DNA of 64,000 nucleotides from Leifsonia sp. Root1293 (GTDB lineage: Bacteria; Actinomycetota; Actinomycetes; Actinomycetales; Microbacteriaceae). The first letter of the stretch is position 1; each line of letters starts with the position of its first letter. Position numbers and translations under genes: made by a program. Positions 37,246 through 44,943 of this stretch are shown piece by piece. The notes beneath the pieces are model-generated. The model saw nothing but the letters and a program-made list of their open reading frames with translations, was not told the origin of the DNA and did not search any database. The stretch spans positions 1,392,688 to 1,456,687 of the forward strand of contig NZ_LMEH01000001.1 of NCBI RefSeq assembly GCF_001425325.1, given 5' to 3'.

Positions 37246-37773
37246 CTAGAACGACATCCGTTCGCCCCATGCATCGCGCAGTCGCTTGCGAGCACGTGAC
37301 AGGGCGGCGTCGGCTCCCGACCTCGAGATGCCGAGGACCGCCGCGAGTTCCTCGCCGTCCAGTCCCTCCCAGGCGTGAAGCAGCAGGATGCGGCGATCGC
37401 GTTCCCCCACTGCGGCCAGGGCGCCGCGCAGTTCGGCGTCGAACAGCGCGCTCAGCTCCGGGTCATCGCCGACGCGAACGGTGCCGGCCTCCGGTACCTC
37501 GTCGACCGGGAGATCGATCGTCTTGCGGCGGTGGTTGGCGAGGATGAACCCGGCCGTTCGGTACAGCCACGGAAGCACGGCGTCCGTCGGGACGTCGTTG
37601 CGGCGACGCCAGGCGGTGGCGAAGACCTCTGCGGCGAGATCCTCGGCGTCCTGTCGTGGGCCGCGGCGGGCGAAGTAGCGCACGATGGCGGTCGAGTTGT
37701 CGCGCACGACCGCGGTGAACCAGGCCACCTCACGGGTCGCCGCATCGCCGGGCGGGTCGGCGGTGTCTGGCAT
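37246..37773 (-). CDS. ECF-type RNA polymerase sigma factor
   Basis: A 175-residue sigma-70-family protein with only regions 2 and 4. Region 2 contains DAEDLAAEVFATAWRRR, and region 4 the helix-turn-helix ELAAVLGISRSGADAALSRARKRLRDA. The ATG at 37773 has GGGAGCGG directly upstream; the frame is open for another 45 codons. It is followed by the membrane protein gene that may be its regulator. Its regulon is unknown. Confidence 0.9.
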   Translation of the reverse strand: MPDTADPPGDAATREVAWFTAVVRDNSTAIVRYFARRGPRQDAEDLAAEVFATAWRRRNDVPTDAVLPWLYRTAGFILANHRRKTIDLPVDEVPEAGTVRVGDDPELSALFDAELRGALAAVGERDRRILLLHAWEGLDGEELAAVLGISRSGADAALSRARKRLRDAWGERMSF

Positions 37774-37923
37774 CCCCGCTCCCTCGGTCACGTCGGCGTC
37801 TGCTGCGGTGCTGGCGATCCTCACACCCTGACTGTGTCGGATCTGCCGCGAGTCTTGCACGGACGCCGCACGGAGTTCGGGAACGACGGGCACACTGGCG
37901 TCGCCCACCGGAGCGAGGTCGGC

Positions 37924-38388
37924 TCAGTACTGGCCCTTGATCACGAAGAAGGAGCCGCGGATGGTGCCGGCGAGCTTGGACTTCTGGCGCGCGAACTTGA
38001 ATCGTTCGGCGAGCTCATCGGGAACCTCCATGCCATCGGAGAGCTTGAATCCGACCGCTCGCTTGCCGCCATCCTGGAGGCCGTACATGACGTTGATCGA
38101 GAGCCCGGACTCGTAGAAGACGTACGTCATCCGAGTGCCGTCGACCTCGAAGTCGGTCACCTGCAGCGGACGGGACGAGATGGCGATCCCGCGTTCCTCG
38201 TCGAGGATGCGCCTCACGCGCTCGAGAGCCTCGGGGTTCTCCTCTGGGGTCTCGACGGTGAAGTCGTGGTCGAACTTGTTCTTGTAGTAGCGCGCCTCGT
38301 TCGCGCGCAGGCCGGCGAGCGCATCCGTGACGGGAGAGGACTCGAGCCCCTCGGTGGAGACGTTCACGAAATCGACGGTGTGCGGCAT
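37924..38388 (-). CDS. conserved-looking cytoplasmic protein of unknown function
   Basis: 154 residues with no membrane segment or signal peptide. The ATG has an excellent AGGAGG site, and the sequence has balanced composition (MPHTVDFVNVSTEGLESS, ARYYKNKFDHDFTVETPEE, GTIRGSFFVIKGQY), so it is clearly coding. A phage-tail-like annotation is conceivable, but there is no phage context, and I do not assign a function. Confidence 0.78.
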   Translation of the reverse strand: MPHTVDFVNVSTEGLESSPVTDALAGLRANEARYYKNKFDHDFTVETPEENPEALERVRRILDEERGIAISSRPLQVTDFEVDGTRMTYVFYESGLSINVMYGLQDGGKRAVGFKLSDGMEVPDELAERFKFARQKSKLAGTIRGSFFVIKGQY

Positions 38389-38604
38389 GGGTCCTCCTGG
38401 TGTGCGGATGACCCCACGGTAATGCTGGCATGCTCCCGCAGACTTCTCGGATCCTGCTCGAGTGCACCACCGGGCCGGTGGGCTGCCGACGGGCGATGGC
38501 TGCCCGAACCAGCGAAGAGCGCGCCGCGCCGGGCTACCATGCGATGAGACCCGTCGACGCGCCTCTGCGTCGCGACACCACAGAACGCGAAGAAAGTACG
38601 CACC

Positions 38605-38754
38605 ATGCCGACGAGACCCCTCCGCTGCCGAGTGGGCCTGCACGCCTGGGTCCTGAAGCACCAGGAGGAGACCGGCGTCGCCTATCACGCGTGCGCCCTC
38701 TGCGGCGTGGACCGCAGCGACGACGGCCCTCCCGGCACGTTCGACTTCTCCTGA
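38605..38754 (+). CDS. 49-residue cysteine-containing small protein
   Basis: A short frame reading MPTRPLRCRVGLHAWVLKHQ, then YHACALCGVDR and an acidic end. One Cys plus a GLHAW segment and a CALCG pair suggest a small zinc ribbon. Similar short CRxGxHxW...CxxCG proteins are common in actinobacteria. AAGAAAG lies upstream of the ATG. The function is unknown. Confidence 0.65.
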   Translation: MPTRPLRCRVGLHAWVLKHQEETGVAYHACALCGVDRSDDGPPGTFDFS

Positions 38755-38836
38755 CGGGACTGCCGCGCGTCGACGAACGCGCAGTCGGGTCGCGTCCTTC
38801 CGGTCCGAGGCGCTCGGCGAGCCCTACGATCGCGAT

Positions 38837-39751
38837 GTGGATAGGAACACCGCCCTACATGTCCTTCGCCTCGACCCCGTCGCGCCGCTGACGACGGCTG
38901 TCGTCGACGCCGCCTACGCACGCGAGGCCGCCGCACGGCATCCGTCACGCTATCCGGATGCCGATGGGCGACGGGCCGCCGAGGAATGGGCTACCACCCT
39001 GGTCGCCGCGCGCACGGCCCTCCTCGACGGGCTGCCCGCGAGCCGGACGTTCGACCCGCGCGCGGTCGAGTTCCAGCCCGCGCGCGTGGACGGCACCGCC
39101 GCTGCCGTTGCGATGAGCCCGACGGCGATCCCGTACGTGGCGCCGGTCTCGCCCGCGGCGCCCCGACGACTCTCCGCGCTGGCCATCGTCGGCATCACCG
39201 TCGGCGCCATCGCTCTGGTCATCGTGGCGACGGGCACTGCCGTGGGTGCTCTCGGGTTCGCTGGGCAGATGTCCCAGAACGATGCTGCGGCGAGCGATGC
39301 GGCAGCCGGCGCGCCGGCCCAGGGCGAGGCGTCGGAGGAGGACCTCCCGTACAACGGGGAGGCCCCCGCCGTCGAGTACTACACCTTCGAGCAGACGGGT
39401 TTCACCTTCGAGACGGCTCTCGAGGTCTACCACGACGGCCGCCTCGGCGGCTGCCCGCCGCAGTTCGAGCGCGGGTGCTGGGAGGCGGCGCTCATCCCGG
39501 AGACATCGTGCGGACGGCTCTACATCCGCTACACCTTCAGCAACGACGACGACTCCGAACACTCGGGAGAGTCGCGCGCGATCACTCGAACCGATGTGAA
39601 GCCCGGCGAACCCGTCGAGCTCGTCTTCGGCAACGACCTCTACGATTCCGGCTGGGTCGACTTCGTGAGCTCCGGCGCACCGCCCACCGCACCGCCGGTG
39701 GCACCGACAGCCCCGCCGTTCGCCTCGACGACGCCGCCGATGGAGAGCTGA
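38837..39751 (+). CDS. membrane protein with J-domain-like N-terminus, unknown function
   Basis: 304 residues. The first 65 (NTALHVLRLDP, VVDAAYAREAAARHPSRYPDADG, AARTALLDG) look like a J-domain-related helical module lacking the HPD motif. One membrane helix spans about 114-139 (ALAIVGITVGAIALVIVATGTAVGALG), followed by an extracytoplasmic domain with four cysteines and a Thr/Pro tail. It starts with GTG and has a weak ribosome-binding site. No family was recognised. Confidence 0.68.
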   Translation: MDRNTALHVLRLDPVAPLTTAVVDAAYAREAAARHPSRYPDADGRRAAEEWATTLVAARTALLDGLPASRTFDPRAVEFQPARVDGTAAAVAMSPTAIPYVAPVSPAAPRRLSALAIVGITVGAIALVIVATGTAVGALGFAGQMSQNDAAASDAAAGAPAQGEASEEDLPYNGEAPAVEYYTFEQTGFTFETALEVYHDGRLGGCPPQFERGCWEAALIPETSCGRLYIRYTFSNDDDSEHSGESRAITRTDVKPGEPVELVFGNDLYDSGWVDFVSSGAPPTAPPVAPTAPPFASTTPPMES

Positions 39752-39787
39752 GACTGCTGCGATGACGCGGTGCTGCCTCGCCGGCGC

Positions 39788-40861
39788 CTAGACGTTGAAG
39801 CGGAACTCCACGACGTCGCCGTCCTGCATGACGTAGTCCTTGCCCTCGATGCGGGCCTTGCCGTGCGAGCGGGCCTCGGCGATCGAGCCGGTCGCCACCA
39901 GGTCGTCGAACGAGATGACCTCGGCCTTGATGAACCCGCGCTCGAAGTCGGTGTGGATGACGCCGGCGGCCTGGGGAGCCTTGGCTCCGGTCGGGATGGT
40001 CCACGCGCGGGTCTCCTTGGGGCCCGCCGTGAGGTAGGTCTGCAGGCCGAGCGTGGCGAACCCGATACGGGCGAGCTGGTCGAGGCCGGACTCCTCCTGG
40101 CCGGTCGACGCGAGCAGCTCTGCGGCGTCGGCGGGGTCGAGGTCGATCAGCTCCGACTCGATCTTGGCGTCGAGGAGCACGGCCTGGGCTGGAGCCACGA
40201 GGGCTTCGAGCCCGGCGCGCTTGGCGGCATCCGTCAGCACGGCCTCGTCGACGTTGAAGACGTAGATGAAGGGCTTGGCCGTGAGCAGGCCGAGCTCCTT
40301 GATGGGAGTGATGTCGACCTTCGATGCCGAGAGCGGCGTGCCCTTCTGCAGCTCGGCGAGCGCCTCCTGCGCCGCGGCGAGAACGTCGGAGCCGATCTTC
40401 TTGGTCTTCAGCTCCTTCTCGAACCGCGGGATCGCCTTCTCGAGGGTCTCCATGTCGGCCAGGATGAGCTCGGTGTTGATGGTCTCCATGTCGGACTTGG
40501 GGTCGACCTTGCCCTCGACGTGCACGACGTCGTCGTCGGTGAACCCACGCACGACCTGGGCGATGGCGTCTGCTTCACGGATGTTCGCCAGGAACTTGTT
40601 GCCGAGGCCCTCACCCTCCGATGCGCCGCGCACGATGCCGGCGATGTCGACGAAGGAGACCGGAGCGGGCAGGATGCGCTCGCTGCTGAAGATTCCGGCG
40701 AGCGTCTCGAGGCGCGGATCGGGCAGGTTCACGACCCCGACGTTCGGTTCGATCGTGGCGAAGGGGTAGTTCGCCGCGAGCACCTGATTCTTGGTCAGTG
40801 CGTTGAAGAGGGTTGACTTGCCGACGTTGGGCAGGCCGACGATGCCGATTGTAAGAGCCAC
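39788..40861 (-). CDS. ychF: redox/ribosome-associated ATPase YchF (OLA1 family)
   Basis: A P-loop protein of the TRAFAC class that prefers ATP over GTP and interacts with ribosomes. 357 residues: Walker A GLPNVGKST at about 8-16, DIAGIVRGASEGEGLGN, a coiled-coil arm, and the C-terminal TGS domain ending YVMQDGDVVEFRFNV. The start is GTG at 40861, immediately followed by the conserved ALTIGIVGLPNVGKS. No ribosome-binding site is clear. Its downstream neighbour converges with 36 bases between. Confidence 0.96.
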   Translation of the reverse strand: MALTIGIVGLPNVGKSTLFNALTKNQVLAANYPFATIEPNVGVVNLPDPRLETLAGIFSSERILPAPVSFVDIAGIVRGASEGEGLGNKFLANIREADAIAQVVRGFTDDDVVHVEGKVDPKSDMETINTELILADMETLEKAIPRFEKELKTKKIGSDVLAAAQEALAELQKGTPLSASKVDITPIKELGLLTAKPFIYVFNVDEAVLTDAAKRAGLEALVAPAQAVLLDAKIESELIDLDPADAAELLASTGQEESGLDQLARIGFATLGLQTYLTAGPKETRAWTIPTGAKAPQAAGVIHTDFERGFIKAEVISFDDLVATGSIAEARSHGKARIEGKDYVMQDGDVVEFRFNV

Positions 40862-40911
40862 GGGGGTCAATCGTACCGGTCGCGCGTGTGTGCGGGTTTC
40901 GGGGATGGCCG

Positions 40912-41238
40912 CTACGCGCTGATGACCATCCGCTCGATCGCGGAGCCGTCGGCGGTGAGGTCGAAGGTGAACGTGGACGGGCCGGTGAACCCGTTGCCGC
41001 CGACGTCCGCACGCACCACCACCGTGCGTGCCTCGATACGGAAGCTCGTGACCTCGAAGGTCTGCTCGACGCCGATGGACTCGCCCTCGGTCCACTGGCG
41101 AACCCCGTCATGGCCGGTGAAGGTGCGCCCCCAGTCGTCGATCACGCCGTCGGTCGCGAAAGCTTCGACGAATCGATCGACGTCGCCGGCGTTCGTCGCG
41201 TCGAAGAACGCGTCGACGGGCTCGGGCAGGGCGTTCAC
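40912..41238 (-). CDS. NTF2-like/SnoaL-like protein
   Basis: A 108-residue cone-fold protein: EPVDAFFDATNAGDVDRFVEAFATDGVIDDWGRTFTG is typical of SnoaL-like domains used for small-molecule binding or isomerisation. The substrate is unknown. The GTG start overlaps the stop of the HAD gene by 4 bases (GTGA), so translation is coupled. Confidence 0.82.
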   Translation of the reverse strand: MNALPEPVDAFFDATNAGDVDRFVEAFATDGVIDDWGRTFTGHDGVRQWTEGESIGVEQTFEVTSFRIEARTVVVRADVGGNGFTGPSTFTFDLTADGSAIERMVISA

Positions 41239-41993
41239 GAGCCGACCCCGGTGCGGACGGGCAGCTGCAGGGCGGGGAGGAGTTCGCGCAGCGAGGTGAT
41301 CTCGAGGTCGGGAACGGCATCCGTCGGCGCGGCGGTCTCGTCGAGTCGGTTGAGCCAGATGCCCCGGATGCCGGCGGCCTGCGCCCCGGCCACGTCTTTG
41401 TCGAGCAGGTCGCCGACGTGCCAGGCTGTGGCGGGATCGGCGCCGAGCTCGGCCAGGGCCACGTCGAAGATGGCACGGTCGGGCTTGGCCGCCCCGACCT
41501 CCCCCGAGACGAAGACGGCATCGAAGCTGTCCTCGATGCCGAGCGCCTCGAGCTTCGCGCGCTGGGCTCCGGTGGGTCCGTTGGTGACAACGGCCAGCCT
41601 GATCCCGGCTGCGCGCGCCTCGGCGAGGGTGTCGACGACGTCGTCGAACAGGGTGTGACCGCCTCGTTCCGCTCGGTGGTAGGCATCCGTCGTCGCCCGC
41701 AGGAGTTCTTCGTCGTGCAACCCGAAGTGCTCGAAGGTACGGCGCCAGGCCTCGAACCCGAGCTCGTCGTTGTCGAGGTCGCCGCGGTACCAGTCGAGTT
41801 CGACCTCGGGCCAGTACGTGTCCCAGACCGCGTCGTTCACCTTCTCGATCTCGAGAGGGTCGAGACCGGGGTGCGCCGAAGACAGCCCCTCGCAGGTCGA
41901 TCTGATGGCATCGCGCAGCCGGCTCCAGTCGAGCAGCGTTCCGTCGAGGTCGAGGAACAAGGTCTCGATGAGGCGATCACGATCTCGGTGCAC
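41235..41993 (-). CDS. HAD-superfamily hydrolase
   Basis: A 252-residue HAD phosphatase, similar to haloacid dehalogenase/YjjG-type proteins. Motif I is LDLDGTLLDW (nucleophile Asp15, acid Asp17), motif II is VVTNGPTG, and motifs III/IV are KPDRAIFDVALAELG and HVGDLLDKDVAGAQAAG. The GTG start at 41993 has AGGAG six bases upstream. It probably removes phosphate from a nucleotide or sugar phosphate; the substrate is not defined. It is the first gene of a pair with the SnoaL-like gene. Confidence 0.9.
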   Translation of the reverse strand: MHRDRDRLIETLFLDLDGTLLDWSRLRDAIRSTCEGLSSAHPGLDPLEIEKVNDAVWDTYWPEVELDWYRGDLDNDELGFEAWRRTFEHFGLHDEELLRATTDAYHRAERGGHTLFDDVVDTLAEARAAGIRLAVVTNGPTGAQRAKLEALGIEDSFDAVFVSGEVGAAKPDRAIFDVALAELGADPATAWHVGDLLDKDVAGAQAAGIRGIWLNRLDETAAPTDAVPDLEITSLRELLPALQLPVRTGVGS

Positions 41994-42197
41994 TGCAACT
42001 CCTGTCTCTTCCCTGCTTCCGGCGGGACCGGGAGACCGGGTGCGCTCACCCTACGACCGCCCGCTGACATCCGTCTGAACAGTTGCTGACCGATCCCGCT
42101 CCAGACATGCTGCTCGCGGCATCCGTCACGGGCGTCCTGATGCCGACAGGCCGCCGTCGGTGCGAGCCGTGTCCGAGGAGCGTGTAACGATGACAGG

Positions 42198-42815
42198 GTG
42201 CCAGTGAACTTCACCGCGATCGACTTCGAGACAGCGAACGGATCGAACGTCTCGGCGTGCTCCGTCGGTATGACGAAGGTGCGCGACGGCAAGGTCGTCG
42301 AACGCGTCGGGTGGTTCATCCGCCCGCCGTTCCCCCACGACGAGTTCAACGAGTGGAACATCCGCATCCACGGCATCCAGCCCGAGCAGTGCGCCGATGC
42401 GTTCGAGTGGGGAGACCAGCTCCCCGACCTGCTCGCCTTCGCCGAGGGCGACGTGCTCGTGGCCCACAACGCCGGCTTCGACATGGGCGTCATCAAGGCC
42501 GCGTCCACCTTCGTCGGATCCCCGGTGCCCGACTTCCGTTACCTCTGCAGTCTCCAGGTGGCGCGCAAGACCTACGCCCTCGACTCGTATCGCCTGCCGG
42601 TCGCGGCCATGGCGGCCGGGTTCGAGGGCTTCACCCACCACGACGCCCTCGCCGACGCCGAGGCGTGCGCGCACATCATGATCGACGCCGCAGCACGTCA
42701 CGGCGCCGACGACATGGACGCCCTCGCCCGGGTCGTCGGCGTGAGGTTCGGGGCCATCGGCCCCGTCGCCACCGCCGCGAAGGCCGCGACCCACGGCCCC
42801 ATGGCGCTGGCGTAG
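42198..42815 (+). CDS. DEDDh 3'-5' exonuclease (DnaQ-like)
   Basis: A 205-residue RNase T/DNA polymerase III epsilon-type exonuclease. DEDDh residues are visible in AIDFETANG (Asp9, Glu11), HNAGFDMGVI and HDALADAEACAH. It lacks the clamp- and alpha-binding extensions of DnaQ, so it is more likely a free-standing repair or RNA-processing enzyme. The start is GTG at 42198; GTG at 42204 is equally possible. It is divergent from the HAD gene over 204 bases. Confidence 0.88.
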   Translation: MPVNFTAIDFETANGSNVSACSVGMTKVRDGKVVERVGWFIRPPFPHDEFNEWNIRIHGIQPEQCADAFEWGDQLPDLLAFAEGDVLVAHNAGFDMGVIKAASTFVGSPVPDFRYLCSLQVARKTYALDSYRLPVAAMAAGFEGFTHHDALADAEACAHIMIDAAARHGADDMDALARVVGVRFGAIGPVATAAKAATHGPMALA

Positions 42816-42860
42816 CCCGGCACTCACCTCCGCCGAACGCGCGACGAGCGGCGCGCCTGA

Positions 42861-42929
42861 AACAGGCCGGATCGCACGAACCGCCGCGGGACAGGCCGGA
42901 TCGGCCTGTTCTCACCACGCCGGCCTGTT
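42861..42929. repeat. nested inverted repeats between exonuclease and rmuC genes
   Basis: AACAGGCCGG (42861-42870) pairs with CCGGCCTGTT (42920-42929), and inside it ACAGGCCG (42891-42898) pairs with CGGCCTGT (42902-42909) over a GAT loop. All four arms are versions of the same 8- to 10-mer, so alternative pairings are possible. It lies about 45 bases past the exonuclease stop and may act as its terminator. Confidence 0.6.
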
Positions 42930-43011
42930 CTCACAGTCATCGCGGCCGCGGATGCCGCGGCTCGCGGGCCGGCGCACGCCCAGTGTCGGCGGGGCAGGTG
43001 ACACTGGAGTC

Positions 43012-44415
43012 ATGGACATCCTCGGACTTCTCATCGGCCTCGTCGTCGGCATCGCGCTCGGCGCCCTCGCGACGGCGTTCCTGCTGCAGCGTCGGGCTGC
43101 CGCCGCCCGTGAAGCCGCTGCCCGGTCCGGCGTGATCGTGGAGGATCCGGCTGTCGTCGAGATGCGCCACCAGGCCCAGCTGGCCGAGGCGCGCGCGGCC
43201 GAGCTGGCCGTGCAAGCCGAGATCCGTTCCAGCGAGCACGCCGTCCAGGCCGAGTTGCGTGCTCAGCTCGCCGCCATGGACGCGACGGTCGGCGTGCTGC
43301 GCGAGCAGATCGCCTCGGCCCAGGCTCAGTACCGCGAGGTCGTCGAGCAGCACCGCAGCGAGCAGCAGGCTCGCGAAGCCCGCGAGAAGGCCGAGAGCAA
43401 GGTGCTTCAGGCGCTCGCCCCCGTGAAGCAGTCGCTGTCCGAGATGCAGCTCAAGGTCACCGAACTCGAGACCCAGCGCAGCCTCCAGCACGGCGAGTTG
43501 TCGCAGCAGCTCCGCCAGGCGAGCGAGTCCGAGGAACGCCTCCGGTCCACCGCCGAGACACTGGCATCCGCTCTACGGTCCAACAGCACGCGCGGCGTGT
43601 GGGGAGAGACGCAGCTGCGCAGCGTGGTCGAGGCAGCGGGGCTCATCGAGCGCGTCGACTTCGACACCCAGGCGAGCATCTCGACGGATGCCGGCGCCGG
43701 GCGACCCGACATGGTCATCCACCTGCCGGGAGGCAAGAACATCGCCGTCGACGCGAAGGTGCCTTTCAACGCGTACCTCGAGGCCAGCCAGATCCCCGCC
43801 ACGGCCACAGGGGCTGAGGGAGCGCAGCGCGAGGCCAAGCTGAAGGACCACGTGAAGGCGGTGCGCGACCACATCACCACCCTCGGCAGCAAGACCTACT
43901 GGAACGGCCTCCAGTCCTCGCCCGAGCTGGTCATCGCGTTCATCCCCAGTGAGTCGCTGGTCTCCAGCGCCCTCGAGGCCGACCCGTCGATCATGGAGTT
44001 CGCCTTCAGCAAGCGGGTGGCGCTCGCCTCTCCCGTCACGCTGTGGTCGGTGCTCAAGACCGTCGCGTTCAGCTGGCAGCAGGACGTGCTCACGAACGAG
44101 GCGAAGACCCTGTTCGACCTCAGCCGAGAGCTCTACTCCCGGCTGTCGACCACGGCCACCCAGATCGAGAAGCTCGGTCGCACGATCGAGCGCACGGTCA
44201 AGGACTACAACACCTTCGTTGGCTCGCTCGAGAGCCGGGTGCTTCCGACGGCCCGGAAGCTCGGCGCGCTCGACGAGACGAAGGTCTTCGCTCCCCTCAC
44301 CCCCATCGAGGAGAGCCCGCGCGAGTTGACGGCCTTCGAGCTCGTCGGCGAACTCGAGTCAGCCCGCGTCACCGAGCAGCTCGCGGAGATCGACGAGGAG
44401 ATCCGCTCGATCTGA
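43012..44415 (+). CDS. rmuC: DNA recombination protein RmuC
   Basis: 467 residues: an N-terminal membrane helix (3-23), a long Ala/Glu-rich coiled coil (about 25-190), and the RmuC nuclease-like core (ALRSNSTRGVWGETQLRSVVEAAGL, RPDMVIHLPGGKNIAVDAKVPF, TYWNGLQSSPELVIAFIPSE). E. coli RmuC limits inversions at short inverted repeats. The ATG has GGAG upstream. It stands alone between a repeat-rich spacer and a convergent gene. Confidence 0.94.
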   Translation: MDILGLLIGLVVGIALGALATAFLLQRRAAAAREAAARSGVIVEDPAVVEMRHQAQLAEARAAELAVQAEIRSSEHAVQAELRAQLAAMDATVGVLREQIASAQAQYREVVEQHRSEQQAREAREKAESKVLQALAPVKQSLSEMQLKVTELETQRSLQHGELSQQLRQASESEERLRSTAETLASALRSNSTRGVWGETQLRSVVEAAGLIERVDFDTQASISTDAGAGRPDMVIHLPGGKNIAVDAKVPFNAYLEASQIPATATGAEGAQREAKLKDHVKAVRDHITTLGSKTYWNGLQSSPELVIAFIPSESLVSSALEADPSIMEFAFSKRVALASPVTLWSVLKTVAFSWQQDVLTNEAKTLFDLSRELYSRLSTTATQIEKLGRTIERTVKDYNTFVGSLESRVLPTARKLGALDETKVFAPLTPIEESPRELTAFELVGELESARVTEQLAEIDEEIRSI

Positions 44416-44454
44416 CGAGCGACGTGCGTCGTACGCGCGTCCAGCGATCGGAGC

Positions 44455-44943
44455 TCAGTGCCTTTCCGCCCAGTCGCGGAAGTCGAACAGGCGCTGACGG
44501 TCGACACCCAGTTCGTCGAGCACGGCACTGGCGGTGCCATCGCGTTGCTCAGCCACAGCCACGAGCACGTCGGCTGACTGGAGGCCTCGCGGTCGGCGCC
44601 TGAGAGACAGCTCGTGCGCTCGGCGCAGGACCGCCGCGCCGTCATCGGCGAGCGGTGGCGCGCCGAACGGCACGGTGTCGAGTCTCTCCGGCGAATCCTG
44701 CAGTGCGGCCGTCCCGGCCAGCACGGCTCGGTCCAGGACCCGGGTCGTTGCTTCCCGGACAGCTCGATCGTCGACATGGTCGGCTGCGATCGCGGCCCGC
44801 GCCGACGGGTCGGTGGTGGTGAGGCATCCGATCAGCAGGTGCACGGCCCCGATGCGCCGGGCGCCCGAGCTGAGTGCCGCACCCTCGGATGCAGCGAGGA
44901 TCTCGGCGACCAGCTGCGCGTCAGCCGCCAGACCGCCGCTCAC
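44455..44943 (-). CDS. Clp N-domain-like protein
   Basis: A 162-residue protein with two weak repeats resembling the ClpA/ClpC N-domain (AEILAASEGAALSSGARRIGAVHLLIGCL and LRRAHELSLRRRPRGLQSADVLVAVAEQ), but no AAA+ domain. Such proteins bind peptides or adaptors. The start was set at GTG 44943, which has GAGGAGG six bases upstream and overlaps the MFS gene by 23 bases; the open frame extends further but would run through the MFS tail. Confidence 0.7.
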   Translation of the reverse strand: MSGGLAADAQLVAEILAASEGAALSSGARRIGAVHLLIGCLTTTDPSARAAIAADHVDDRAVREATTRVLDRAVLAGTAALQDSPERLDTVPFGAPPLADDGAAVLRRAHELSLRRRPRGLQSADVLVAVAEQRDGTASAVLDELGVDRQRLFDFRDWAERH

